From: Bacteroidota bacterium
GTDB taxonomy: Bacteria > Bacteroidota > Bacteroidia > UKL13-3
Assembly: GCA_027482225.1 (NCBI GenBank)
Contig: JAIXWD010000007.1
Coordinates: forward strand, 1-64,000
Direction of reading: 5' to 3'
DNA: 64,000 nt
Shown here: in pieces, positions 18,745 through 27,908 of the stretch
How positions within the stretch are numbered: the first letter of the stretch is position 1
How the letters are laid out: each line of letters opens with the position of its first letter
Notes under the pieces: model-generated
The model's input: only the letters and a program-made list of their open reading frames with translations
What the model was told of the DNA's origin: nothing
Databases searched by the model: none
Made by a program: the position numbers and the translations under genes

Positions 18745-19002
18745 ATGGAAAAAATAGGCTACAACATTTTGTTCGGTGACTTTGTAAGATTTAAAAGGTC
18801 TCAAGAAGGCATGTCTCAATCTGATTTAGCGGATTTAATGGGTAATAATTTTCAAAACATATCTCGACTTGAACGTGGTTTAATTACACCTACACTTTAT
18901 TGGGTTCAAAATCTTGCAGATGCATTTGATTTAAAACTAAGTGAGTTGATTTTAGAATTTGAGCTGTTTGTTAAGAATCAGGGAAAACAGAAATCAAAAT
19001 AA
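18745..19002 (+). CDS. XRE-family helix-turn-helix regulator
   Basis: An 85-residue protein that is essentially one Cro/C1-type HTH domain (about 11-68). The recognition region is MSQSDLADLMGNNFQNISRLERGLITPTLYWVQNLADAF. There is no sensor domain. Size and fold resemble controller proteins and small repressors. It is divergent from the LamG T9SS gene across a 110-base spacer that holds a 16-bp palindrome. No toxin, restriction or phage gene adjoins it, so it is not obviously an antitoxin. Confidence 0.85.
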   Translation: MEKIGYNILFGDFVRFKRSQEGMSQSDLADLMGNNFQNISRLERGLITPTLYWVQNLADAFDLKLSELILEFELFVKNQGKQKSK

Positions 19003-19042
19003 AAAAAGTTTTCTTTCTCTGTTCCAAGTTGCGAACGGAGTA

Positions 19043-20173
19043 TTACATATTAAAATACAACGCCTTTAATTTTTCATATTCGGTTTCCCAATTAAAATGG
19101 GTTTGAGCTGCGTGTAAATTATTTTGTGCCAAGGTATTTAAATAACTTCCTGATTTCATCATAGCCATTACCGTGTTTGCAATTTCTACAGCCGTGTTTG
19201 TATTTACGCATAAACCTAAGGCATGCGTTTCAACCATGTTTTTATACAATACGTGTCCAGAACTAATTACGGGTAAACCAATATGCATGTACTCGTACAT
19301 TTTACGTGGCAACGATTGCGAAACATTTAAGTTATCCGAAACAAAACTTAACCCAATATTACAATCAACAGATAACTTGTAGCCTTCTTGCACATCCATA
19401 AATCCTGTAAACTGAACCTTGTCTTTTATGGCTTCCATAAAAGGCCATTGTTTCATTTGTTGTTGGATGTGCGGGTCAATCCAACCAACCATTTTTAGGT
19501 TTGCATCAATACCGTTTTTGTTAAGTATAGCCAAAGCCTCCAACATTTGTTTACAGCAATATTGCTCATCAATACTGCCCATATAAAACAAGTTAATGCG
19601 GTTGTTTTTTACTTCGCGGTTGGTGTTAATAAAGTTTTTAAACAGTTGGTTTGATGCATAATTACGCACCAAAGTGGTTTGTTTATTGGGGTAACGATAT
19701 TGGTATACTTTGGTATACGATTGTTCTGCTAAAATAAGTTCGAAGTTTCGCGTAGCAAGGGCATCAAAAAATAAATACAACTTTATAAATAAACCTTTAA
19801 GCGGTAACCAGTTTTTATCTTTTAGGCTTTCTGTTACGTTTTCATGTATATCATACACCACCTTTTTACCCTTACGTTTTAGTAACCACGCAAACGGAAT
19901 AAGTTCAGGATCGTGAAAGTGGTAAATGTCTGCGTTTTCTTGTTTAGCTAGTTTACATACTTCTCGGGTGGTATGTAAAATACGTTTTAACCTAGAAACA
20001 GGTTTAGGTATTCCTATAAGTTTAACTCCGTTTATGGTGGTATTTAGTTTACCTATTGCAATTAATGTTACATCAAAATCGTTCGCTAACCAGGCGCATT
20101 CGCGATAAAATACGCGGGTATCGCTTTGGTTGTGCACGCTGCTAAAATGACAAACTTTTATTTTTTTGCTCAC
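19043..20173 (-). CDS. Glycosyltransferase family 4
   Basis: A 376-residue GT-B fold retaining glycosyltransferase. Its N-terminal acceptor domain begins KKIKVCHFSSVHNQSDTRVF. In the C-terminal donor domain the nucleotide-sugar site carries the conserved EYMHIGLPVISS segment, equivalent to the EX7E region. It is the last gene of a four-gene operon: its start is 2 bases after the stop of the preceding glycosyltransferase. It likely adds a sugar during surface polysaccharide or glycolipid assembly in the cytoplasm; donor and acceptor are unknown. Confidence 0.9.
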   Translation of the reverse strand: MSKKIKVCHFSSVHNQSDTRVFYRECAWLANDFDVTLIAIGKLNTTINGVKLIGIPKPVSRLKRILHTTREVCKLAKQENADIYHFHDPELIPFAWLLKRKGKKVVYDIHENVTESLKDKNWLPLKGLFIKLYLFFDALATRNFELILAEQSYTKVYQYRYPNKQTTLVRNYASNQLFKNFINTNREVKNNRINLFYMGSIDEQYCCKQMLEALAILNKNGIDANLKMVGWIDPHIQQQMKQWPFMEAIKDKVQFTGFMDVQEGYKLSVDCNIGLSFVSDNLNVSQSLPRKMYEYMHIGLPVISSGHVLYKNMVETHALGLCVNTNTAVEIANTVMAMMKSGSYLNTLAQNNLHAAQTHFNWETEYEKLKALYFNM

Positions 20174-20175
20174 CT

Positions 20176-21309
20176 TTATTTTGCCAAATTTAAAAGTTGA
20201 TTACATAAATTTTGCCAAGTAAATCGCTGCTTTTCTTGTTTGGCTGCATTGGTAAATTCTTGTTCTTTATGTTGGGTGTAAAAGTTATAAATGGCATCGG
20301 CAATTTCTTGTTCGCTAACATTACACACAAAACCCACTTTATTGTTAGGTACCAATTCGGCTAACCCTCCCACATTGGTTACAATCATGGGTTTATTGTA
20401 ATAATAGGCAATTTGCGTTACTCCACTTTGTGTGGCGTTTAAGTATGGTTGAACCACCACATCGCTGGCACAAAAGTAGGTAGACACTTGGTTGTTGGGA
20501 ATAAAATCATCGCAAACAATAACCCTATCATTTAACCCAAGTTTTTCTATTTGCTCGAGGTAAGGGTTTTTATCTTCGTAAAACTCACCCGCAACAATTA
20601 GTTTAAGGTTTAAAGCTTTTAAACGTTCATCGGCAAATGCATTTAACAACAACCATAAGCCTTTGTATTTTCTAATAAATCCAAAAAATAGCAAGTAGTT
20701 GGTGGCTCCATCCAAACCAAGTAATTGTTTTGCTTCATTTTTACCAATAGCTCTTCCAAATGTATCGTACATTGGGTGAGGCACGTAGGCAATTGGCTGT
20801 GTAAGTTTAAGGTTTATTAAATCTTGTTTTACCGATTCGCTCATGGTTAAAAATCCATCGCATACAGGTAAAAAATAGTTGGTAAAAGCAGCATCAAAAA
20901 ACTTTCTTTCGTGTGGTATAACATTATCTGTAATGGCTAAAACTTTGGTATGTGCGTTGCTTTTAATTAATCGCGCAATGGTGCCAAATGCTGGAGCCAT
21001 AAAACTCATCCAATATCTAAAAATAACAATATCGTATTTGGCTTTTTTGTATTTTAAGCCAACACTTATCCAATTTAAAGGGTTAATGGAGTTGATTTCT
21101 GTATGTATGGTAATGTTGCTTGGAGCACTATCTGAAGAAAGTTGTGTTTTGCCTGGAAACAAGAGTTTGGGGTACTGAAGCGAGAAACTCAAGATGTCGC
21201 ATTCGTATCCAGCCTCCTTTAATACTGCGGCTAAACGTTCGTTGTAAGTAGCTAATCCACCACGCAAAGGATGGGCTGGGCCTACTATTAAAATTCTTTT
21301 TTTACTCAC
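20176..21309 (-). CDS. Glycosyltransferase family 4
   Basis: A 377-residue GT-B glycosyltransferase. The glycine-rich acceptor loop is HPLRGGLATYNERLA near the N-terminus. The donor domain contains LLFFGFIRKYKGLWLLLNAF and the loop QIAYYYNKPMIVTNVGGLAELV. Its first 8 bases overlap the end of the GT2 gene and its stop is 2 bases from the next GT4, so translation is probably coupled. Substrates are unknown. Confidence 0.9.
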   Translation of the reverse strand: MSKKRILIVGPAHPLRGGLATYNERLAAVLKEAGYECDILSFSLQYPKLLFPGKTQLSSDSAPSNITIHTEINSINPLNWISVGLKYKKAKYDIVIFRYWMSFMAPAFGTIARLIKSNAHTKVLAITDNVIPHERKFFDAAFTNYFLPVCDGFLTMSESVKQDLINLKLTQPIAYVPHPMYDTFGRAIGKNEAKQLLGLDGATNYLLFFGFIRKYKGLWLLLNAFADERLKALNLKLIVAGEFYEDKNPYLEQIEKLGLNDRVIVCDDFIPNNQVSTYFCASDVVVQPYLNATQSGVTQIAYYYNKPMIVTNVGGLAELVPNNKVGFVCNVSEQEIADAIYNFYTQHKEQEFTNAAKQEKQRFTWQNLCNQLLNLAK

Positions 21310-22270
21310 CTAAGCGTTGTTTAATTCCGTAGTGATTTCTGTCGTTTGCATTGCGTGAAATCATTTCGCCTATAAACCCTGCTAAAAACAATTGCACACC
21401 AATAATTAAAAGTACCAAGGCCAAATAAAATAATGGCATATCAGTTACGCCACGTTGCTCAATAAGTTGGTATGAGTTGTATATTTTTTCGCCAAGTAAA
21501 ATGCAGGTAATTAAAAATCCAGTAAAGAAACTTAAGGTTCCTAATACACCAAAGAAATGCATGGGCTTTTTGCCAAACTTACTTACAAAGAATATGGTCA
21601 GTAAATCAAGAAAACCATTGATAAAACGCTCTAACCCAAACTTGGTTGTTCCGTATTTACGCTCGCGGTGTTGCACTATTTTTTCGGTAATTTTAGTGTA
21701 ACCTGCCCATTTTGCAATTACGGGGATATAACGGTGCATTTCGTTATATACTTCAATGTTTTTTACTACTTCGTGGTGGTAGCTTTTTAAACCACAATTA
21801 AAATCATGTAGGTTATTGATACCACTCATTTTACGGGTGGCCCAATTAAACAATTTGGTAGGAAGTGTTTTGGTAATGGGGTCGTAGCGTTTCTTTTTCC
21901 AACCACTTACAATATCATAACCATCATTTACAATCATGTTGTAAAGGTCAGGTATTTCATCGGGCGAGTCTTGTAAATCCGCATCCATGGTAATTACTAC
22001 ATGGCCATGGCATTGATGAAAACCAACATTTAATGCAGCACTTTTTCCGTAATTTCTTCTAAAGCGAATACCTTTTATGTTTGGATTGTTATGATGCAAT
22101 TGTTCAATTACTTGCCAAGATTTATCTGTGCTGCCATCATCAATCATTACCACTTCATAGGTATACTTGTTTTCGAGCATTACACGCTCAATCCAACTTA
22201 CCAATTCGGGTAACGATTCTTCCTCGTTTATTAGCGGTATAATTATAGAGATATCTATTGCTTGTTGCAT
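21302..22270 (-). CDS. Membrane-anchored glycosyltransferase family 2 (DPM1/GtrB-like)
   Basis: A 322-residue inverting GT-A enzyme. The catalytic domain starts DISIIIPLINEEESLPELV and has the metal-binding DxD in VITMDADLQDSPDE. Two C-terminal transmembrane helices (about 232-258 and 272-300) end in NRNHYGIKQR, which is typical of polyprenyl-phosphate glycosyltransferases. It probably moves a sugar from a nucleotide donor to undecaprenyl phosphate at the inner membrane, feeding the two GT4 enzymes downstream. The DUF4199 membrane protein is 7 bases upstream. Confidence 0.9.
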   Translation of the reverse strand: MQQAIDISIIIPLINEEESLPELVSWIERVMLENKYTYEVVMIDDGSTDKSWQVIEQLHHNNPNIKGIRFRRNYGKSAALNVGFHQCHGHVVITMDADLQDSPDEIPDLYNMIVNDGYDIVSGWKKKRYDPITKTLPTKLFNWATRKMSGINNLHDFNCGLKSYHHEVVKNIEVYNEMHRYIPVIAKWAGYTKITEKIVQHRERKYGTTKFGLERFINGFLDLLTIFFVSKFGKKPMHFFGVLGTLSFFTGFLITCILLGEKIYNSYQLIEQRGVTDMPLFYLALVLLIIGVQLFLAGFIGEMISRNANDRNHYGIKQRLGE

Positions 22271-22277
22271 TGATGTA

Positions 22278-22817
22278 TTATTCGAAAGTTACAGGTTCTT
22301 TTTTGGTAAATATAGAAGCAATCAAGGCATAAATAAACATTTGGAACATGGTACCTATAGCACCAAAAAATGTCATGGCTGCTGGGCTGTTAAATAATTT
22401 GGCCATTTGCATGGTACGTTCTATTTCTTCATCTGATTTGCCGGCATTGGCCATTTGTTCTGCTTGGGTTTCCCATATTTTAACCAACAACTCAGGGTTA
22501 ATATAGGCGAAAAATATGAAGGTGTAAAAACTAATAATGAGTGCAGCTGGCAATGCCATTTGCATCATAAATCCAAGTGATTTTTTGTAAGAAATAATAC
22601 CATCTAAATCTTGGTCTCTGCGCACTTTGGTAGCGGCATATAAAATGTATACACTGGTAATAACAGCAAGTAACAATTGAATAATACCAATAACCGACCA
22701 AGTGCCTTCTGCCGATTTGGGGTTAATCAGATAGAATACAAGATTTATTGCGATCGTTGAAAATGCGAGAATTAGCGCGTACTTTAAGGCTAAGGGCCAA
22801 CCTGATTTGGTTTCCAT
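22278..22817 (-). CDS. DUF4199 integral membrane protein
   Basis: A 179-residue protein with four predicted membrane helices and a hydrophilic loop (AEQMANAGKSDEEIERTMQMAK) between the third and fourth, the pattern of DUF4199. It is the first gene of the operon, 7 bases before the GT2 gene. In Bacteroidota this family is often found next to such a GT2, which suggests a helper role in lipid-linked sugar handling, but no activity is known. Confidence 0.82.
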   Translation of the reverse strand: METKSGWPLALKYALILAFSTIAINLVFYLINPKSAEGTWSVIGIIQLLLAVITSVYILYAATKVRRDQDLDGIISYKKSLGFMMQMALPAALIISFYTFIFFAYINPELLVKIWETQAEQMANAGKSDEEIERTMQMAKLFNSPAAMTFFGAIGTMFQMFIYALIASIFTKKEPVTFE

Positions 22818-22884
22818 TTAATATTGTTTTTTTCAAATTAACTAAAATTTTACTTCATAACGAAAGGCCATGTTAAATTTATAT

Positions 22885-22892
22885 TATTTTTG
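22885..22892 (+). promoter_or_regulatory. -7 promoter element of the BtuF-like gene
   Basis: TATTTTTG matches TAnnTTTG and lies 30 bases upstream of the ATG at 22923. No good -33 TTTG is seen at the ideal distance. Its position argues against an in-frame TTG at 22890 as the start, because that TTG lies inside the promoter. Confidence 0.45.
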
Positions 22893-22922
22893 AATTCTAC
22901 ATGTATATCAAATTACTCCATT

Positions 22923-23765
22923 ATGAATGTTAAAAACCCACAGCCTGAAAAGGTATCTATGACAAAAAACTTAACAGATCAAATTGGAAGATTAGTTACT
23001 TTTCCTGACTCACCTAAGCGCATTATCTCCTTGGTTCCATCCCAAACTGAATTGTTATACGATTTGGGATTAAAGGATGAGGTGGTGGGTCAAACACTTT
23101 TTTGTATTCATCCCTCGGCCATGCGAGATGTAAAACCATTGGTTGGAGGAACAAAAAATGTGAAGATAGATAGGGTAGATGCTTTAAATCCGGATTTGAT
23201 TATTGCAAATAAAGAAGAGAACGACAAAGCACAAATTGAAGAGTTAATGGATAAATACCCAGTTTGGGTAAGTGATATCAAAACGCTTGATGATGCCATA
23301 CAAATGGTAAACCAAGTTGGGTTATTGGTAAACAAGTCTGTTGAGGCCAATGTCATTGCAACTTCCATTTATGATTCGTTTAATGCATTTAAGACCGACA
23401 ACACAAACCCTATTAAGGGTAAAAGTGTGTTGTACTTGATTTGGCGTAAACCATGGATGGGTGCTGGAAACGATAATTTTATCAATGAAATGCTATCTTC
23501 CATGGGGTTGGTTAATTCAACAACCGAAAAAATGGGTAGATATCCTGAGTTATCAAACCAAGAGATTACCACATTAAACCCCGACTTTATTTTCTTATCA
23601 AGCGAGCCTTATCCATTTAAAGAAAAACACATGGATGAGCTGCAACAATTATGTCCACAATCAAAAATTATTTTAGTTGATGGTGAGCTATTTAGTTGGT
23701 ATGGCAGTCGTTTGCAGTATAGTGTGAAATACTTTAATACACTTATAGCACAACTAAGCAGTTAA
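22923..23765 (+). CDS. BtuF-like periplasmic-binding-fold (helical backbone metal receptor) protein
   Basis: A 280-residue protein of the class III solute-binding fold used for cobalamin and iron-siderophore uptake. It shows RIISLVPSQTELLYDLGL, VGGTKNVKIDRVDALNPDLIIANKEEN and the helical linker region that joins the two lobes. No signal peptide or lipobox is visible from either candidate start (22923 or the in-frame ATG at 22959). It may therefore be cytoplasmic, or act other than as a classical binding protein. No ABC permease or ATPase is next to it. The EamA gene starts 18 bases downstream. Cobalamin is a guess supported only by the adenosyltransferase 0.9 kb away. Confidence 0.8.
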   Translation: MNVKNPQPEKVSMTKNLTDQIGRLVTFPDSPKRIISLVPSQTELLYDLGLKDEVVGQTLFCIHPSAMRDVKPLVGGTKNVKIDRVDALNPDLIIANKEENDKAQIEELMDKYPVWVSDIKTLDDAIQMVNQVGLLVNKSVEANVIATSIYDSFNAFKTDNTNPIKGKSVLYLIWRKPWMGAGNDNFINEMLSSMGLVNSTTEKMGRYPELSNQEITTLNPDFIFLSSEPYPFKEKHMDELQQLCPQSKIILVDGELFSWYGSRLQYSVKYFNTLIAQLSS

Positions 23766-23783
23766 AATTGCTATTGTTGCATT

Positions 23784-24677
23784 ATGAATGCTAACGTAAA
23801 GGCTTGGCTGGCATATGGTGGTGTGGCTTTCTTCTGGGGTACTACTTTTCTAGCAATACGCATAGGTGTGCAAAGTTTCCCGCCATTTATTATGGCTGGT
23901 ATGCGCCACAGCATAGGTGGATTAATTATTTGTACTTTCTTTTTGCTCAAAGGTTATCAGTTACCAAGTTGGAGTCAATTTAAAGTATATGTAATAAACG
24001 GAATACTGATGCTGGTTATTGGTAATGGCTTAGTAACTTGGGCCGAAATGCACATAAGCAGTGGATTAGCTGCATTAATTTGTGCGCTAACTCCGTTGAG
24101 TATTATAGGAGTAAATGCATTATTTGGCGCCAATAAAGAACCCCTTAAACCATTGGCATGGATTGGAATTGGTGCTTGTTTGGGGGCTCAATTTATTATT
24201 TTTAGAGACAACCTATCTGAATTAGCCAACCCCGATTATGTATTGGGAATTGTTTTTATTTTAATTGCCATATTGGGATGGGGTGGAGGCAGTATATACA
24301 GTAAAAATAAAAATACAGGGTTAAACCCTTTTTATGGTGCAGGTTTACAGATGCTAAGTGCAGGTGCTATGCTACTCATATTTGGCTCGTTAATGGGCGA
24401 ATGGCAAAATTTTAAACCTACACAGGAGGGTATAAATGCGGTAGTATATTTGGTAATTTTTGGTAGTTTAGTAGGTTACGGGAGTTATATGTATGTGCTC
24501 AAAGCTTTACCAGCTACCATAGTAAGTACTTACGCATACATCAATACCATTGTAGCGGTAATTTTAGGTTGGCTTTGGCTTGATGAGAAATTGAACCTTT
24601 CTATAGCAATAGCAGTTGTATTAACCATTGCAGGAGTTTGGCTTGTTAACAAAAGCTTTACCAATAAAACAAATTAA
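23784..24677 (+). CDS. EamA-family (DMT superfamily) transporter
   Basis: A 297-residue membrane protein with ten hydrophobic segments arranged as two EamA repeats of five. Characteristic starts are AFFWGTTFLAIRIG in the first repeat and YVLKALPATIVSTYAYINTIVAVILGWLWLDEKL at the end of the second. It probably exports a small metabolite or amino acid. It likely shares a transcript with the BtuF-like gene 18 bases upstream and is convergent with the cobalamin adenosyltransferase, 6 bases away. Confidence 0.9.
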   Translation: MNANVKAWLAYGGVAFFWGTTFLAIRIGVQSFPPFIMAGMRHSIGGLIICTFFLLKGYQLPSWSQFKVYVINGILMLVIGNGLVTWAEMHISSGLAALICALTPLSIIGVNALFGANKEPLKPLAWIGIGACLGAQFIIFRDNLSELANPDYVLGIVFILIAILGWGGGSIYSKNKNTGLNPFYGAGLQMLSAGAMLLIFGSLMGEWQNFKPTQEGINAVVYLVIFGSLVGYGSYMYVLKALPATIVSTYAYINTIVAVILGWLWLDEKLNLSIAIAVVLTIAGVWLVNKSFTNKTN

Positions 24678-24683
24678 CAAACG

Positions 24684-25238
24684 TTAAATTCTAGGTTTCC
24701 AAACTGTTTCCTTAGCACCTGCATCATGCACTACCTTGCGCGATAAAATGAATAAGTAATCGCTTAATCTATTGAGGTACCTAACAATAATTTCTGGCAC
24801 TTCTGTTTCAGTTGATAAGTGCACAACAATACGCTCTGCCCTGCGGCAAATACAGCGTGCAACATGGCAATGCGATGCAACAATGTTTCCTCCAGGCAGT
24901 ATAAAGTTTTTTAGTTCTGGTAAATCAGCATCCATACGGTCCATTTCCTTTTCTAATAATTCTACATCAGCCTCATGTACATCGGGTATTTTCATTTTAG
25001 ATTTTACAGGATCACTTGCTAAAACAGAACCTATGGTAAATAAACGATCTTGAATTTCGTACAATACTTTGGCTTTTTCGTTATCGTTTAAGCCGTCAAT
25101 AATCAAACCCAAATAACTGTTCAGTTCATCTACTGTGCCGTAACTTTCAATACGTAAGTGAAACTTAGGTACACGTACGCCACCAATTAATGAGGTTTCA
25201 CCTGTATCTCCTGTTTTTGTATAAATTTTAAATGTCAT
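24684..25238 (-). CDS. Corrinoid (cob(I)alamin) adenosyltransferase, PduO type
   Basis: A 184-residue enzyme that transfers the adenosyl group of ATP to cob(I)alamin to make coenzyme B12. The N-terminal ATP-binding motif is KIYTKTGDTGETSLIGG. The helical body carries LPGGNIVASHCHVARCICRRAERIVV and NRLSDYLFILSR, both hallmarks of the PduO/MMAB class. The gene lies 23 bases downstream of the FAD reductase gene on the same strand and is probably cotranscribed with it. It points to B12 salvage together with the nearby BtuF-like gene. Confidence 0.94.
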   Translation of the reverse strand: MTFKIYTKTGDTGETSLIGGVRVPKFHLRIESYGTVDELNSYLGLIIDGLNDNEKAKVLYEIQDRLFTIGSVLASDPVKSKMKIPDVHEADVELLEKEMDRMDADLPELKNFILPGGNIVASHCHVARCICRRAERIVVHLSTETEVPEIIVRYLNRLSDYLFILSRKVVHDAGAKETVWKPRI

Positions 25239-25261
25239 TTTTATTTATTATTAACCTGTAA

Positions 25262-26437
25262 TTAGTAAAACAGTTTAGTAATCTGTTTATTCACCCAAGG
25301 TATGTTTCCAATCTTAATTAAGGTATTAATTAATCTAACCCTATTGCCTAATAACCGCTGTAAGTAATAATGGTTTTTAAAATTTCCCCACATTTTTTTG
25401 TACACGCGTTCATCGTAGGCTTTTAGGGTGTTGGCACTAAAATCGTTTTGCGCCATACTTTTTAATATTTGTTCGGCAGCAAATTTCCCACTTTCCATGG
25501 CTGTTTCAATACCTTCACCACTAAACGGATCTATTAACGAGGCGGCATCACCACAAAGCATATACCTATGGCCACTTATGGCATATTTTCTTGAACCTAA
25601 TGGCAAACCAAATCCTTTCACATCCTCCAAAGCCGTAGCATCTTTAAATCTATTGTGTACTTCAGGAATCATATTAATAATATCATGCAAACTCGCTTTT
25701 AGGTCAATTTTATTTTCGGCAATGGTTTGGCTTAACATCCCAAAACCTACATTGGCTTCGTTGTTACTTAACGGAAAAATCCAAAAGTATCCTGGCAAGT
25801 ATCCTTTTAAAAAATATACTTCTAGTGCATTTCCTTCTAAACCTTTTACATTGCTGTAATATTGCCTAACCGCACCACTGTAATGTTTACGGTCAATTTT
25901 AAACTGCGCTAGTTTTTTTGCAACAATACTGTGTGCCCCATCGCAACCCACCAAAACTTTACCTCTAATTATTGTACCATCGGCAAGGGTTACTTCGGCA
26001 AAATCGTTAGTTGTATTTACCTCTTTTACTTTACAGTTTTGTATTATCTTGTTATTGGCGTTTTGTTGGGCTATTTCAAACAACCAATGATCAAAATCTT
26101 TTCTGCGTATACAATGACCTGTTTTAGAAAACGAAAAGGATAAACTTTTAAAGTTGGGGCTGTATAATTTTGCTTGGGTGATATTGGTTTTGGGTGCAAA
26201 ATCTAACAAGCGTGTTTCCAGTTCAGGAGCAATTTGACGCAATACGCGTTTGGTAACCGAGCTTACTGCATCACCGCAAATTTTATCGCGAGGAAAAGTA
26301 TCCTTATCGAGTAGTGTTACTTTTAGTCCGCTATTTTTTAAAGTAATTGCGCATGTTGAACCAGCAGGCCCTGCGCCAACAATTATAACATCAACCAGTA
26401 TTGTGTTGTTCAATTTTTTTTGTTTGAGTTGATGCAA
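25262..26437 (-). CDS. FAD-dependent oxidoreductase of the geranylgeranyl reductase family
   Basis: A 391-residue flavoprotein. The N-terminal FAD-binding motif is DVIIVGAGPAGSTCAITL, followed by the DKDTFPRDKICGDAV loop. The second FAD motif is RYMLCGDAASLIDPFSGEGIETAMESG. This arrangement is that of geranylgeranyl reductase and related lipid-saturating or hydroxylating enzymes. The substrate may be a polyprenyl chain or other lipid. Upstream lies the divergent serine hydrolase. Confidence 0.88.
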   Translation of the reverse strand: MHQLKQKKLNNTILVDVIIVGAGPAGSTCAITLKNSGLKVTLLDKDTFPRDKICGDAVSSVTKRVLRQIAPELETRLLDFAPKTNITQAKLYSPNFKSLSFSFSKTGHCIRRKDFDHWLFEIAQQNANNKIIQNCKVKEVNTTNDFAEVTLADGTIIRGKVLVGCDGAHSIVAKKLAQFKIDRKHYSGAVRQYYSNVKGLEGNALEVYFLKGYLPGYFWIFPLSNNEANVGFGMLSQTIAENKIDLKASLHDIINMIPEVHNRFKDATALEDVKGFGLPLGSRKYAISGHRYMLCGDAASLIDPFSGEGIETAMESGKFAAEQILKSMAQNDFSANTLKAYDERVYKKMWGNFKNHYYLQRLLGNRVRLINTLIKIGNIPWVNKQITKLFY

Positions 26438-26548
26438 GTATACAAATTCCTATAATTATTATGACTTACACATGGTTTATTAATGCCAAGTAATTTATTT
26501 TTTGTATCCAAAATAATCTTTGTTACAATTTAATAGATTAAACCTATT

Positions 26549-26576
26549 ATTGTTTAGTTGGTCATAACTAAACAAT
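26549..26576. promoter_or_regulatory. Inverted repeat upstream of the serine hydrolase
   Basis: A perfect 11-bp inverted repeat ATTGTTTAGTT / AACTAAACAAT with a 6-base centre (GGTCAT) ends 15 bases before the ATG at 26592. It has no T run, so it is not a terminator. It could be an operator or a 5' mRNA hairpin hiding the start region. No known factor is assigned. Confidence 0.5.
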
Positions 26577-26591
26577 TATTTACTACCGATT

Positions 26592-27908
26592 ATGAAGAAA
26601 TACACACTTTTATTGATGTTTGTTTTATTAGTTAACGTGCTTTTTGCGCAACTTTATTTTCCACCAACAACCGGTAATACTTGGGAAACAGTTAGTGCAC
26701 AAAGTATAGGATGGAACACGGCTCGAATAGATAGTCTGTATCGATTGTTGGATGAAAAAAATACCAAAGCATTCATTGTTTTAAAAGATGGTAAAATGGT
26801 TATCGAAAAATATTTTGATACTTTCACTCAAGATTCTGCTTGGTATTGGGCATCTGCAGGAAAAAGTTTAGCAGCGTTTCTAACAGGTATTGCACAAGAT
26901 CAAGGTATACTGAGTATAAATGACTCGGTTAGTAAATACTTAGGTTTGGGTTGGAGCAGTTGTACTCCTGATAAAGAGAGGTTAATTACTATTAAACACC
27001 AGTTAACCATGACAACAGGTCTTGATTACCAAGTTCCAGATCAAGATTGCACTGATCCAAGTTGTTTAAAATTTAAGGCTGATGCAGGAAGTTTTTGGTA
27101 TTACCACAATGCACCTTATCTCCTTGTTCACGATGTAATAGCAGCAGCATCTAACAAAACATTTCAGCAATTTACCACGCAAAATTTAAGTGTCAAAACG
27201 GGAATTAATGGATTATGGATTGACCATATTTTTTACTCTAAACCAAGGTCTATGGCGCGTTTTGGTTTGTTGATGTTAAACAAGGGCGTTTGGGGAACAG
27301 ATACGATTTTAAAAAGTAAAGAATATTTTAACCAAATGACCAATACAACTCAGCAACATAATCAAGCTTATGGTTATTTGTGGTGGTTAAACGAAAAAAG
27401 CAGTTTTAAATTACCCGCATCCACACTCACATTTCAAGGTAAAGTTTGCCCTCCAGCACCAGATGGTTTGTTGATGGCATTGGGTAAAAATGATCAGAAA
27501 ATATATGTATGGCCTGAAAGAAACATTGTAGTTATTAGAATGGGCAATGCAGCTAATGGAGGCGAACTTGTTCCAATAACCTTTGACACTACTTTATGGA
27601 ATGAACTAAATAAGTTAATGGCTGTGGAATACACGGGTATAAATAAAGAAGCAATTGTAGAAAACGAAATAAACATCTGGCCTAATCCTGCACAAAAGGA
27701 ATTAAACTTAACTACAAGCAACCCACATCAACCATTAACCGTGTGTTTATATAACATTAGCGGACAGTTGGTTTTTGAAGAAACCTACAAATGTCAAATA
27801 CCTCAAGTTACTATCAATACAAGTAATTTTAGTAAAGGCATATATACTTTGCGTGTCACATCAAGCCATAAAACAATCATTAAAAAATTGGCAATAAATA
27901 ATGATTGA
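26592..27908 (+). CDS. Secreted serine hydrolase (class C beta-lactamase fold) with T9SS sorting domain
   Basis: A 438-residue protein. A signal peptide (MKKYTLLLMFVLLVNVLFAQ) leads into a penicillin-binding/beta-lactamase fold domain (about 35-340). The nucleophile motif SxxK is S88-A-G-K91 (WYWASAGKSLAAFL), and YGYLWW is the likely later motif of this family. A type A T9SS sorting domain begins at about 356 (INIWPNPAQKELNL) and ends in a basic tail. It is probably an extracellular esterase or peptidase rather than a resistance enzyme. Confidence 0.9.
   Translation: MKKYTLLLMFVLLVNVLFAQLYFPPTTGNTWETVSAQSIGWNTARIDSLYRLLDEKNTKAFIVLKDGKMVIEKYFDTFTQDSAWYWASAGKSLAAFLTGIAQDQGILSINDSVSKYLGLGWSSCTPDKERLITIKHQLTMTTGLDYQVPDQDCTDPSCLKFKADAGSFWYYHNAPYLLVHDVIAAASNKTFQQFTTQNLSVKTGINGLWIDHIFYSKPRSMARFGLLMLNKGVWGTDTILKSKEYFNQMTNTTQQHNQAYGYLWWLNEKSSFKLPASTLTFQGKVCPPAPDGLLMALGKNDQKIYVWPERNIVVIRMGNAANGGELVPITFDTTLWNELNKLMAVEYTGINKEAIVENEINIWPNPAQKELNLTTSNPHQPLTVCLYNISGQLVFEETYKCQIPQVTINTSNFSKGIYTLRVTSSHKTIIKKLAINND

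Noticed and set aside
26592-27908. A beta-lactamase resistance gene
   Set aside because: The fold and SxxK motif are shared by esterases and peptidases; the T9SS sorting domain and family context favour an extracellular hydrolase.
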